Source: Sporisorium sorghi
Taxonomy: Eukaryota; Basidiomycota; Ustilaginomycetes; Ustilaginales; Ustilaginaceae
Assembly (NCBI GenBank): GCA_023212695.1
Contig: JALCCG010000279.1
Location: 1-27,248 of the forward strand
DNA: 27,248 nt
Direction of reading: 5' to 3'
The first letter of the stretch is position 1; every line of letters starts with the position of its first letter. This document shows, one piece after another, positions 1-9,530 of the stretch. Made by a program: the position numbers and the translations under genes. Under the pieces are notes generated by a model. It was not told the DNA's origin. It searched no databases and saw only the letters and a list, made by a program, of their open reading frames with translations.

Positions 1-108
1 GGTTTTTTGGGGTTGAGAGGCGAAGAGGGGGGCGGGTGGCGGGTTTTGGTTGTTGTTTGTTTTTTTGGTGGTCCACCTTTTTTGGGGGAAAAAAAAAAAA
101 AAAGGGAA

Positions 109-109
<1 letters not shown>

Positions 110-147
<38 letters not shown>
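110..147. repeat. Poly-A homopolymer tract (38 nt)
   Basis: An uninterrupted run of 38 A follows a shorter 15-nt A run at 89-103. Such tracts are often miscounted in assemblies, so the exact length is unreliable. It could be a nucleosome-excluding dA:dT element or the tail of a retroposed sequence; nothing else supports the latter. Confidence 0.9.
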
Positions 148-148
<1 letters not shown>

Positions 149-182
149 AATTTTGCTTGCTGCTGCTGAGTGATTTCAGACG

Positions 183-197
183 TAGCATGACACTGCA
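183..197. repeat. 15-nt direct repeat, copy 1 (copy 2 at 619-633)
   Basis: The sequence TAGCATGACACTGCA occurs exactly at 183-197 and again at 619-633, bracketing 421 nt. No terminal inverted repeats or transposase were seen in the bracketed DNA, so an insertion origin is only a possibility. Confidence 0.7.
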
Positions 198-697
198 GTG
201 CATGCAGCGAGCTGCACGGCCAACATTGTTTCAAGCGGCGCATCCGACACTCAGTCTGAGATCGCAAGTAGACTTGAGAAGGAGCTACGGTTCCACAGCC
301 ATCAACGGTGAGAAAGCTCACAGCGGGCAAGCCGACAGAGACACTCGATGGTGGGCTCAGTCGATCCACAAGAGAGTCTTGAACCCTAAATTTTTGATTT
401 TTTTTTTGAGTTTGGCGGTGGAACTTCCCTTCGCTCGGTCACCAACTCATCTGTCGTTGCTCTCATCCACCAACCATTGTCACATCGACTTGACTCACAG
501 GGAGACTGCAGGAGCACACTTCACTGCAGATCAGGAAGACCACCTTCGATCTGCGCACTGCCACCAATCCGTAGGAGGATCCGAACGACCCTCACCTCAC
601 CGTACACCCTTCCGAGCCTAGCATGACACTGCAAGCAGGCTTGTAGCTGTTGCGCAGATTAGCAAGCAAGCGCCGCTTCGAAAGCACCAGCGCAAGG

Positions 698-796
698 ATG
701 GACGATCTGCTCCTTTCGTCGTCTTCCTTTCTCGATCGATTCCAGTCTGCTTCCTCACTCACAGAAGAGGAAGCGTTAACGCACTTGACAGCATAG
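698..796 (+). promoter_or_regulatory. Upstream ORF (32 codons) in the lipase leader
   Basis: An ATG at 698 opens a 32-codon frame that stops at a TAG at 794-796, 37 nt before the lipase ATG at 834. It is out of frame with the lipase. The predicted peptide begins MDDLLLSSSSF and has an acidic helix-like end (LTEEEALTHL). Because it would be translated before the main frame, it could lower or condition lipase translation. Whether the transcript includes this ATG is not known. Confidence 0.35.
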
Positions 797-833
797 TCTT
801 GCAGCTCAGTCGGGGCAGGCCGCCAGGATCACC

Positions 834-3800
834 ATGTCTTTGCCGAAGGATTCTGACGGGGCTCAGTCTGCCCGTGAACCTGCACAAATGGGCGACACTG
901 ACCTTCTCGACCTCGACATCGACGAGCTCTCGCCTCTTCCACCTGCACACGGCCTCTCCAACGCGCGGTCCGCTTCACTCGAGCGCATACCCAGCTTGAA
1001 GCTCAATGGTGCTCCACCATCAGGCCCATCACGCATAGCAACAGCGCCAGCACCATCAGCAGCAGCAGCAGCAGCAGCAGCACCATCGCCAGCCCTGAGT
1101 GCCGCACCTTCGTCTTTCCGTCTTGAGTGCTCGCCACCCAGCTCCCCGCAACCCACCCACAGTGCAGAACAGCTTCCGCTACAATCACACCAGCATGCTA
1201 CGGAGCAGCCCAGCACGGACGGCGGACATCAGCAGAATGCTCGAGATACTACACCTCTGCAGCAAGCACATCCCGATCTGCCGTCGACGTTTACGGCCAT
1301 TCCCGCCGCACGCTACGTTACGGTCTCAGCCATTCTCTCGCGCTCCGAAATGTACTACGCCCCGGAGACTTCGGACCAATGGGACATCCTTCGATCCTCA
1401 GACGCATTATCCGTCGATGCCGGTCAGTTCAACAACATACACCCACGGCCGTCAAGTTCATATGAGCCGTTCAGCAGCCTCCGCAGGCGACGCAGTCAGA
1501 AAAAGCGTCCGAGCAACGGTAGCGCCATCGAGGCTCTCGGCGCGCTCTTGCTACACAAAGATAGTTCCGGTCGAGTGGCGAATCTTTCGTTTGCTCGAAA
1601 CGGCCAGGACGACCTCAGAACGCTCAGAGGGCAGAACAACGATTCGCAAAGGCACAAGCCGGGCTCTTCCTCGACACACAGCGGCGTCCAAACATGGACC
1701 AAAGCACTAGGCTCACTCAAAAGGACAGGCCTCCGTCTCCAATTGCCGACTCGCCAAGCATCGCAACAATCTACCTCCAACAAGGGCGCCACCATCGCCG
1801 AGCGTCGAGCTCAGATGTGGCATAGCATGCTCACGCGTCAAGGCGCCGTCGTAGAGGATACGCACGACGGCTTTGCTAAAGTGCGCAGCAGACGCGGAGG
1901 CCTCAGCTTCGAAGTCGGCACCGTCGGCCGCAAGCAGAGTCCCTCGACGCTGCTGCAACTCGACAATTACCGGCCTATTGGTCCAAGCAAAGAGAGCGTC
2001 GATGCCGGCATGCTCGCCCGCGATGACAAGACGGATCCGCATGCCTTGACCTCCTCATCGAGCGAAGCAGCCAGCACACTCTCGGGTCGTTTACCGGACA
2101 CGATCGTACTCAAGGCCGGCCGTCGACCGAGACTCACGCAACTGTCCAAATCCGAATTTGGCATCGGCTCCGCCTTCCATGATCAGACGCTTCCCGAGGC
2201 TCCTCCCAGCCCTGTCGCCATGCCGGGCGCCTGGCATGGCGGCTCATCGTGGCGATCCAAGCCAGGCGACGGCTACGAAGAAGGCGCCCTGCTGCTGCCA
2301 CCGCCGTTGCTCGATGACAATGGCAGCGACGCTTCCAGCTTTGAAGGACTTCTCGGCGTGCGTCGCATGCGTGAGCGCGAAAAGGCGCGAAAGCAAGCCG
2401 AGAAACTCGCCGCACGCAATCGCCCCGCCCACAAAGTCGGTCCTCTGGTCGCTCTCACCAACTTTGTCAAGGCCGCACACGCCGCCGAGACCTCTGCCAA
2501 ACGTGTTCAAAGCGGCAGACGCTTCGGACAACCACCCGCCTTTCTCCGCCGCTCGACCGAGCCTCACCCACGGTCACGGCCTCGGTCTGATTCGGATGGC
2601 AGCTTGTCTCGTGTGCAGATCACAAGATCGCCTGCGGTCGCACCAAGCGACGAACAGCCCGGCGCATCCCCTGCTACTACGACCTTGCCAGCTTTGCAGA
2701 CTAGTCTGGCCTCGGCTTCCGTCACACCGTCTGCAGCGGACGTCGAGGCGCGCAAAAGCCCGGCTGTCACCTCGGTCAGTCCCTTCATGTCGCCGGCATC
2801 ACGCAGAGCAGTTCTGTCCAGACGTGGATCGCGCAACAACTCGATCGACGCCACCGGTCGACAGCTCAACACCGTCTTCGAGTTTGAGCCTTTGGACCCA
2901 GGTCAGATTCCAGACGACGAATTGGCATCACCCGACTTGCCACCTATCTCGTCTCCGCTGATCCGCCCAACATCGAGGGGCTCGAGCAAGACCAGCGCAT
3001 TCCGCGATTTTCCTGCAGCCCCACGCCTGCTCCCGGTACAGCTGTCGGTGCCGCCTTCGCCTTTCACGCCGCTAGCAACCGACTTCCGTGATCTTCGCGG
3101 CTCCTCGGGCAACGGCGACTATCTTTCGGCTCGCGCCATGCATTCGTCGCCGCGGACGCCGCAGCTGGCACCTACGATGCTCAGCTTGCCGCCTTCGCCA
3201 TGGACGCCCTACCAGGACGGCCCTGCCACGCACGCTTCGCCCATGATCCATCTCCACCTCAACACGAGCAGCTCTTCGCTTCGTCTTGCACCTGGCACGC
3301 CGCGCTTGGTGCCCGCGCATATCGAGATTCTGCCCTCGCCTTTCCCTACCTCGGCCTCCTCGCGTCGTGGCTCGCTCACCTATGACAGTCCGCATGGCCT
3401 ACGGGCGACCAGTCTCACGCGATCGCCACTCACAGGGCCAGCAACCGACTTCACGTCGTTTGCTGCATTGCGCGAGTCGGAGGCAGCGGATACCGATCCG
3501 AAGCCGGAAAGCGAAGCCATGCCAACAGCTGCAGACGAGACTAAGCCATCCAAGGCTGCTGAAGCAAGGGGCTCTCTCCGCCTCACTCCATCGTCCATGC
3601 TCATCGCCGCCCAGTCAGTCCATGCTTCTGCCGCAGAGACAGGTTTCGCAAAGGTGCTCAACGGCGATTCCAAGACGCATTCCGCAATGTCTGCTCCAAA
3701 CGACGACGATACTTCGCGCGAGGCCAGAGGCAAGTCGTCTGAACAGCACAGCCGCAGATCGCCTGTTCGCCGCAGCTCGATCCATGTCGGTTCTTCAGGT

Positions 3801-6089
3801 CGTCAACGCTCGTTTGTGCTCTGGTTCTTGATCGGTGATCTGGGTCTTCGCAACAGGAGCTCGTCAGCAGATGGCAGCAGCAAAGACCTCGAGGCGGATC
3901 ACGGAGGCGTGGTGGCTGTCTTTGTCCACACATTCGCCTTTTTGGTCTTTGTGGCAGCCCATCTCGTCGATCTCGGCTACTCGACCTACGAGCGGGTCTC
4001 GCTCATCCTCTGGTTCCTGCGCTGGATGGTCTACAACCTGACCGGCCGAACCGTGCTGGCTCAGTGCGTAGTCGAAGCGTATGGCTTCATTCAAGCTGAA
4101 TGGGCCACGGTCGCGCTTGAAGATCACGAAGAGAAGGGATCCAAGAAGCTGTTGGATCAGCACGGTCACAGGAAGCCCAAGGGCCTTTCGCGATGGCAGG
4201 TGCTGCGCGGTCTGCTCGAGCTCTACTGTCTGCATAGTGTGACTCGAGAGCGCTACCTCGCCGAGGGAGCCGGTCTGAAGGAGCTGGACGGATGGAGGAG
4301 ACCATCAAAGAATCAGAACAAGGCCAAGACGCCAAAGCCGCGTGGCTCCGATCGTTTAAATATCGGTGTCCAGCGTGCGGCATCGCGGGCTGCGCTAGGA
4401 GAGCAGAGGAGAAGCCGGGCATATTTCTCGGCGTCGCACACGGAGCAGGGAGAGGATGACGAGGACTTTTCTTTGGAAGATGAGCTGCGAGACGCACCTC
4501 GTGACACCAAGTTCGACAGCAGAAATGGCCATCAGAGCGACGATGATGACGATGACGCCGACGAAGATGAAGAAGACGACAGCAGCGACGACGAAATGAT
4601 CGTGACCAATCGCGGCGACGACATCCTCGAGTTTGCCAAGACGCCACGAATGGATGCCACACGACCGGGACAAGCAAGCAACGGCTACTTTGGACGTGCG
4701 TACGACTTTATGACGTCGCCACAGGTGGGCGCTTCGCAACCTGGCGTCGACAACCGAGACCTTCGACCTTTCAAAGAGACGAATCGAGACCTGGTGCGCA
4801 CCATCAAGTGGTGCGGTCGACTCGCCATCTCGGCCTACGGACTTCACGTGCATATTGTGGATCTGCCGCCGACATTCACACCCTCTGGCGAGCGCTTTTC
4901 GCGTCAAACATTTGCGTACCTGTCGCGCCTCAACGCCGACGATGTGCTGCATGCCGACATCCAGACACTCGATGCTGATGCCGACTACAGCCCTACGTTC
5001 TACATTGTTCGAGACTATGTGCGCAAGGTGGTGTGCGTTGCGGTGCGTGGAACGCAATCCTTTTCGGACATCATGGTCGACTTGGAGCTGCAGACCGAGG
5101 AGATCGAGCTGCCGCAGGTGCAGCCGACGCCTGGCGAGGAGTTCCGATGCCACGCCGGCATCTGGCGTGCGGCCAAGGCGTTGGTCTCGCCTTCGAGCAA
5201 GCTCTTTGCTACGTTGCGTCAAGCGCTTGCGGAGAACGAAGGCTTTGGCATCATGTTCTGCGGTCACTCGCTTGGCGGCGCAATCGCGAGCGCGGCTGCC
5301 TTGCTGCTGGCAGAGTACTTTATTCCAGACGGCGCTGAGCCTGACGCGGGCACGTGGGTGACCAACATGTCGTCCGGCCTACCTGCTCGCAGACCCATCC
5401 GAGCTGTCAGCTTTGCGAGCCCCGTGATCATGACGGCGGACTTGGCATCGCGGGCTGCGCTTGGATCGGTGCCGCTGGTGACGACGGTGGTGCTGGGCAG
5501 CGATGTAATCCCTCGCGTGGGCCACGGACAGGTGCGAGAGCTGCGTCGTGTGCTGGGTGCGCTGTCGCGCGTTCGACGTCGTCACGCCATGGCCTCGACC
5601 GAGGGTTCAGACGATGCACGAGTGCACATCCTACGAAGCTACTGGGACTGGCGATCCATCTGTCGGGCAGAGGACGCGGACGACGTGATGCTGCACCGCA
5701 AGGAGCGCATCGAGGCGCAGCTGTGGTCGTTGCGGCGCGAAGTCGAGAGCGATCTGTACGCGGCCATCAAAGCGCGTTTGGACGCAGAGAGCACGGCGAG
5801 CGCACGCATCCCGCCTTCGCCGTGGGTGGGACCGCAGCAGCGCGAGCAGGCGCCTCTGCACGCGCTTTCGACTCGAAGGCAGGAGCTCGACACGGCGACA
5901 CTACGCTCCGAAGCGGCACAGGGAGGGCCGCTGGTGCCACCGGGGCGGTGCATCTGGATCCATCAGAAGAGGATCTACCATGTGGAGAGCGCACTGGCTT
6001 TCTTCAGCCTGCCGGAGCTGCGAAGCGATATGTTTGCAGCGCATTTCCCCGCTGCTTACGAGGAGGCTATTCTGGAGTTGCGAACGTGA
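834..6089 (+). CDS. Class 3 lipase, diacylglycerol-lipase-like, with long disordered N-terminus
   Basis: A single uninterrupted frame of 1751 residues. The first ~1000 residues are Ser/Pro/Arg-rich and apparently disordered, with an alanine run at about 75-83. Two hydrophobic segments (about 1025-1047 and 1056-1070) suggest membrane attachment. An Asp/Glu-rich run lies near 1235-1255. The C-terminal third is a Lipase_3 alpha/beta-hydrolase domain: a conserved AVRGT strand near 1400, the nucleophile elbow GHSLGG with Ser1479, the likely acid Asp1557 in LGSDVIP, and the likely His1737 in AAHFPAAY. This order and the HFPxxY ending match sn1-specific diacylglycerol lipase-like proteins, which release 2-monoacylglycerol and fatty acid at membranes. 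Substrate is inferred from family only. The ATG at 834 has context ATCACCATGT. Most family members are far shorter, so the N-terminal extension is unusual. Confidence 0.9.
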   Translation: MSLPKDSDGAQSAREPAQMGDTDLLDLDIDELSPLPPAHGLSNARSASLERIPSLKLNGAPPSGPSRIATAPAPSAAAAAAAAPSPALSAAPSSFRLECSPPSSPQPTHSAEQLPLQSHQHATEQPSTDGGHQQNARDTTPLQQAHPDLPSTFTAIPAARYVTVSAILSRSEMYYAPETSDQWDILRSSDALSVDAGQFNNIHPRPSSSYEPFSSLRRRRSQKKRPSNGSAIEALGALLLHKDSSGRVANLSFARNGQDDLRTLRGQNNDSQRHKPGSSSTHSGVQTWTKALGSLKRTGLRLQLPTRQASQQSTSNKGATIAERRAQMWHSMLTRQGAVVEDTHDGFAKVRSRRGGLSFEVGTVGRKQSPSTLLQLDNYRPIGPSKESVDAGMLARDDKTDPHALTSSSSEAASTLSGRLPDTIVLKAGRRPRLTQLSKSEFGIGSAFHDQTLPEAPPSPVAMPGAWHGGSSWRSKPGDGYEEGALLLPPPLLDDNGSDASSFEGLLGVRRMREREKARKQAEKLAARNRPAHKVGPLVALTNFVKAAHAAETSAKRVQSGRRFGQPPAFLRRSTEPHPRSRPRSDSDGSLSRVQITRSPAVAPSDEQPGASPATTTLPALQTSLASASVTPSAADVEARKSPAVTSVSPFMSPASRRAVLSRRGSRNNSIDATGRQLNTVFEFEPLDPGQIPDDELASPDLPPISSPLIRPTSRGSSKTSAFRDFPAAPRLLPVQLSVPPSPFTPLATDFRDLRGSSGNGDYLSARAMHSSPRTPQLAPTMLSLPPSPWTPYQDGPATHASPMIHLHLNTSSSSLRLAPGTPRLVPAHIEILPSPFPTSASSRRGSLTYDSPHGLRATSLTRSPLTGPATDFTSFAALRESEAADTDPKPESEAMPTAADETKPSKAAEARGSLRLTPSSMLIAAQSVHASAAETGFAKVLNGDSKTHSAMSAPNDDDTSREARGKSSEQHSRRSPVRRSSIHVGSSGRQRSFVLWFLIGDLGLRNRSSSADGSSKDLEADHGGVVAVFVHTFAFLVFVAAHLVDLGYSTYERVSLILWFLRWMVYNLTGRTVLAQCVVEAYGFIQAEWATVALEDHEEKGSKKLLDQHGHRKPKGLSRWQVLRGLLELYCLHSVTRERYLAEGAGLKELDGWRRPSKNQNKAKTPKPRGSDRLNIGVQRAASRAALGEQRRSRAYFSASHTEQGEDDEDFSLEDELRDAPRDTKFDSRNGHQSDDDDDDADEDEEDDSSDDEMIVTNRGDDILEFAKTPRMDATRPGQASNGYFGRAYDFMTSPQVGASQPGVDNRDLRPFKETNRDLVRTIKWCGRLAISAYGLHVHIVDLPPTFTPSGERFSRQTFAYLSRLNADDVLHADIQTLDADADYSPTFYIVRDYVRKVVCVAVRGTQSFSDIMVDLELQTEEIELPQVQPTPGEEFRCHAGIWRAAKALVSPSSKLFATLRQALAENEGFGIMFCGHSLGGAIASAAALLLAEYFIPDGAEPDAGTWVTNMSSGLPARRPIRAVSFASPVIMTADLASRAALGSVPLVTTVVLGSDVIPRVGHGQVRELRRVLGALSRVRRRHAMASTEGSDDARVHILRSYWDWRSICRAEDADDVMLHRKERIEAQLWSLRREVESDLYAAIKARLDAESTASARIPPSPWVGPQQREQAPLHALSTRRQELDTATLRSEAAQGGPLVPPGRCIWIHQKRIYHVESALAFFSLPELRSDMFAAHFPAAYEEAILELRT
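3021..3350 (+). repeat. Three imperfect 17-residue repeats inside the lipase N-terminal region
   Basis: Three copies of a P-[RQ]-L-x-P-(6x)-P-S-P-[FW]-x-[PT]-type unit lie at residues 730-746, 776-792 and 823-839 (nucleotides 3021-3071, 3159-3209, 3300-3350). Spacing is 46 and 47 residues. Each contains a PSPF or PSPW core, suggesting a repeated linear motif or proline-directed phosphosite in otherwise disordered sequence. Confidence 0.75.
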
Positions 6090-7763
6090 TGCAGACATCG
6101 AGGGGAGTTCCAGCTCAAGAGCTGCCCGTCCCTCGCCAGCCCTGACACGCAAGCCCAAGACTCAACTGTGGCTCTCGCGCGATCTGGGGAAGCATAGAAT
6201 CATGTACGAGTACACGCCAAATCGAAAGTAAGCATTGAGCAAACTTTCACGAGGATAACAAAGGAAGAGTGCGGGGACAAGACACGTAAGGCCGCATTTG
6301 AAGATGAGCAGCATGGTGTATGGACGCTGGAAGATCCAACACGGGCCTACGGGCCTCAGGGCCTCAGGGTCCTTGCTGTCTGTGCGAGCAGCGGCTGCTC
6401 GGCGCGGGATGGCGACGCTTCGACGGCACGGTGAATTTTTGGATATCTGCAAGCTGGCATCGACGTGCAGCGATCTTGCAGTCAGCAAAAAAGACGGAGC
6501 GCATGGTGCGATGGAGAGGAAAATTTCGCCGATTCATGCGCGCGATCTGGGAAAAGCGTAGCGTCCATGTGCCGTTGCTGGTCAGCCTTGCCATTCCGTC
6601 CCTCTCTTCCACCTTGGCTTCTGTCAAACACTTCTCACAACTATCTTATGAGACTGAGACTCAGAAACAGACAGTATTCTGGAAAGCAGACAAGAACGGG
6701 CAGAGGGTTTGGGTGGGATGCGATTCTTTTGGCTGACAGCTGAGCATCCCAATCGCAGCGGAACATGACAGCCGCAAGGAATAAATACATGAAAAAAAGC
6801 CCCGAGCTGTCTCACTTTGGCCTTGTCAGTTGTATCGATCGATATCAGTCCCATGGATCGAGCGTGCTTCTTTTTCTTCTGGCCCTGGCTCTGGCTGTGG
6901 CTCTCGCTCACGCTAACGCCTTTTCTTCTTTCCCTTTCGATCCCGCAGGCGGCGGAAATGCGAGTCGATCCGTTCGCGTGTGCCGTGTGCCGTGTGCCGT
7001 TCGCCCTCGCTCTCGCCTTCACTTGGCCGCTGTCAAAACCCGCATCGAGGCTGTCCATCCCCGCGCGATGAGCATTGCACGATTCGTTGAGCCTATACTG
7101 TACTTGTCTGTGCGAGAGCGAGAGCCAAAACTGGACCGCAAAGATGCATGTGAAGAGACGCAAAAGCAAACTTCTCGCGACCCCAAGTCTCTCCTCAAAC
7201 GCATGGACATCATTGGCATGGGAATGGGCATGGGCCATTCACCTTCCGCCCATCGTGATGCGATCAAGCGAGGCTGCACACCCGAAGGACCCTTGAGAGG
7301 GTTTGCAGTTTCCCTGATCTCTAGATTGCCGCAATGCAGAGTTTCACACTCTGTCCCTCTTCCCCATCCTTTGTCCCTCTCTTGAGCATCCTGCGAGTGT
7401 TCCCCACGAGCTCACTTCCTCGTTTGATCAGGCTTTGCACATTCATTTGTTGCAGCAGCTTCCGGAAGGGGCCTCTGCTCTGTCCAGAAGTGGAGTGCGA
7501 GCCAGCCTTATGTTGTCTTCGATCGTCGTCCCATTGGACCGTTTGGTTTTCCTTGAACAGGCTCTCCTCAAATGGATCGACTGGCATTGTCCCTCGAGTA
7601 GCCCTCTCAATTCGGCTAGCACCGTCAAGCCCCGTGCTCTAGCTTGAATCTTTTCGTCCTCACTCAGCCGTGGGAAAGTACGATGCAGAATGATTGCGAA
7701 GGGGAGGGTTCGCGCGCATCTCCTCCTTCATCTGATGGCTGACCACGTCGGGTCCCTCGGCCA
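6090..7763. other. Intergenic region between lipase and BTB genes
   Basis: About 1.7 kb without a convincing gene. Open frames exist on both strands (a 206-codon ATG frame at 6765-7385 on +, an overlapping frame on -), but neither shows recognisable motifs. The region has GTGCC-type short repeats near 6977-7000. At 6913-6948 there is a well-formed 3' splice-site signature (CTAAC, pyrimidine tract, CAG) with no assigned exon. Confidence 0.6.
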
Positions 7764-7770
7764 TATATAA
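7764..7770 (+). promoter_or_regulatory. TATA box of the BTB gene
   Basis: TATATAA lies 132 nt upstream of the BTB gene ATG at 7902 and is followed by a CT-rich leader, a usual arrangement in smut promoters. Not experimentally known. Confidence 0.6.
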
Positions 7771-7901
7771 GCTGTGCTGTCCTTTCCAGCGGGCTTCCCC
7801 GCCCTTGAAGCTCCTCCTCCTCTGAGCCTTTCTTTACATACTGTTCTCAGCAGTCCCTCTCTCCTCCCCTCCATCCTTCTATTCAACAGCTTGTGAACAC
7901 C

Positions 7902-9530
7902 ATGGCCGCCGTCGACGTCGCTCACCGCGCCAGCAAGACGCTCCCCTCGCCTCGTCTGGCCAACTACTCGCGCAAAGCGGCTCCCACCTCGCGTGCCCGC
8001 AAGGCCTATATCGAGGCTGCCGAGCACGACGACGACGATGTCGCCGACCACACGGACAAGGACGACGAGGTCGAGGCTGCTGACGCCTTCACCCTCGTCC
8101 CGCACGTCGCCGAGCAGACGCTCCACGCTGTGCACAGTGCCATCTTTGGCCAGCCCTGGGCCGACCTCGAGCTCGTCGTCAGCGCGGGCGGTAAGGACGA
8201 GGTGATCTACGCCAACTCCAAGGTGCTCAAGAAGGCGTGTCCCGCGCTGATGCGTCAGATCAGCACCACGGGGCGTGCGGAGCTCGACACTATGGAGCAG
8301 GAGCAGATCAACGCTGCTGCTGCTAAGAACAAGAACGTTGTTGCAGCCAAGCGTGGTGCTCGTCCTCCGTCCAGCCGCCGTTCGACCAACAGCCTTGGCC
8401 TGGCCGACTACGGACGCAGCTCGCGTCTCGGTCGCCTCGACCACCACGACGAAGACGGCGAGGATCTCGACGACGTTCACGCAGCCAAGCATCACCACGA
8501 TGCCGAGGACGAGGAGTACGCCGACTCGCTCGCCGAGCAGCCAAAGCCTAGCCACCTGGACGACGACGACGACGACGACGACGCTCACCAGGACGTCGAC
8601 AGCTTTGGTGAGGACGACATTGACGTGGGCTCCAGGGGAAAAGTGGCTGGCGCCGTGGCGCCTGCCCCTGCCGTCGAGACGCTCACTCCGCCTACATTCT
8701 CGCGCTCGTCGTCGCGCTTCTCGAAGCTGATGAAGTTCATGAACAAGGACAAGGCGTCGCCCAGTGCCGAGACGGATGCCGCTCTGCCGTTCACCTCGAT
8801 CGGCAATGCGTCGAGCACCGACTACGCCGCCGCCGGCGAGACGGGAACGTACGGCGGACGCAGCCGTGTGCGCCGCTACAGCGCTGGCAACGATCTTTCC
8901 TCCGCTGCGGCTGCTGCGGGTGCACGCGGGTCGGCGGCGTCGAGGGTGCAGGTGACCGGCTGCTCGCCCGCGACGCTCCAGGCGCTCGTGTTCTACCTCT
9001 ACACGGGCCATGCTACGTTTGCCTCGCGTCTCGCAGCTGCGCCCAGCCGCCGCTACCGCCGCACGCGTCGCGACTCGTCGTCGGATGCCTCGCTGCACTC
9101 GGACCGCGCTGAGTCGGTCGACCACAGCCAGGAGGAGGAGGAGGACCTCGACGACGACGCTGCCGTGCTCTCCAACGCGCGCGTCTCCAAGTCGTCCAGC
9201 TTCCCGCCCGTGTTCAGCGCCACCGCCGCCTACTGCATCGGCCGCCAGCTCGGCCTGCGCGACCTCGCCACCAAGGCGTTCGACCACATCTGCCTCGAGC
9301 TCTCGCCCAAAACGGTACTCGCCGACCTGCTGAGCCCCTTCGTCGACCGCTTCGACGAGGTGCAGCGCGCCCACCTCGACTACGTCTCGGACAACTGGGA
9401 CCGCGTCAAGCGCAGACCGGACTTCGAACAGACCGTCGGCCGCCTCGTCATGGGCGAGTATCGTGAGGCTAGAAAGGCGCTGCTCAAGCTGTTTGCCAAG
9501 CTGTCTGTGGCTGATTCGCGTGCTCGCTAG
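7902..9530 (+). CDS. BTB/POZ-domain-like protein with large internal insertions
   Basis: 542 residues, with the start set at the ATG at 7902 (context ACACCATGG) because the longer frame begins at a GTG. The N-terminal BTB half is near residues 75-125: PWADLELVV (from Trp86) followed by a 'YANSKVLKKACPALMRQI' helix, matching the D-[VL]-x-[LF] and A-H-[RK]-x-[VI]-L pattern of BTB domains. The usual C-terminal BTB half (QVTGCSPATLQALVFYLYTG, residues 350-369) follows only after about 220 residues of Asp/Ser-rich filler that includes an acidic run at about 555-570 bp into the gene's middle third. A second acidic insertion precedes a helical BACK-like tail from about 438. Such proteins often serve as cullin-3 adaptors or oligomeric scaffolds; the partner here is unknown. 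The long open frame on the opposite strand is a codon-bias shadow. Confidence 0.75.
   Translation: MAAVDVAHRASKTLPSPRLANYSRKAAPTSRARKAYIEAAEHDDDDVADHTDKDDEVEAADAFTLVPHVAEQTLHAVHSAIFGQPWADLELVVSAGGKDEVIYANSKVLKKACPALMRQISTTGRAELDTMEQEQINAAAAKNKNVVAAKRGARPPSSRRSTNSLGLADYGRSSRLGRLDHHDEDGEDLDDVHAAKHHHDAEDEEYADSLAEQPKPSHLDDDDDDDDAHQDVDSFGEDDIDVGSRGKVAGAVAPAPAVETLTPPTFSRSSSRFSKLMKFMNKDKASPSAETDAALPFTSIGNASSTDYAAAGETGTYGGRSRVRRYSAGNDLSSAAAAAGARGSAASRVQVTGCSPATLQALVFYLYTGHATFASRLAAAPSRRYRRTRRDSSSDASLHSDRAESVDHSQEEEEDLDDDAAVLSNARVSKSSSFPPVFSATAAYCIGRQLGLRDLATKAFDHICLELSPKTVLADLLSPFVDRFDEVQRAHLDYVSDNWDRVKRRPDFEQTVGRLVMGEYREARKALLKLFAKLSVADSRAR

Larger units (their letters stand above)
1..697. other. 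Left-end non-coding region
   Basis: I see no supportable gene here. The longest open frame starts at a TTG and runs through the A tract, so it is not believable. The stretch is T/G-rich then A-rich up to about 150, then of mixed composition. It presumably holds the promoter and 5' leader of the lipase gene that starts at 834. A 15-nt direct repeat lies at 183-197 and 619-633. Confidence 0.6.

Noticed and set aside
7..621. 204-codon frame through the poly-A tract
   Set aside because: Starts at TTG, contains a long lysine run from the homopolymer, and has no conserved content.
6765..7385. 206-codon ATG frame with a hydrophobic segment like a signal peptide
   Set aside because: The hydrophobic part comes from a CTGGCT-type repeat, the rest is Arg/His/Pro-rich without motifs, and an overlapping minus-strand frame is equally open. 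A splice-acceptor-like site also lies inside it.
7728..9374. 548-codon open frame antisense to the BTB gene
   Set aside because: It lies opposite a GC-rich gene with strong codon bias, which opens the complementary frame. Its composition (Val/Arg/Gly-rich, no motifs) is typical of such shadows.
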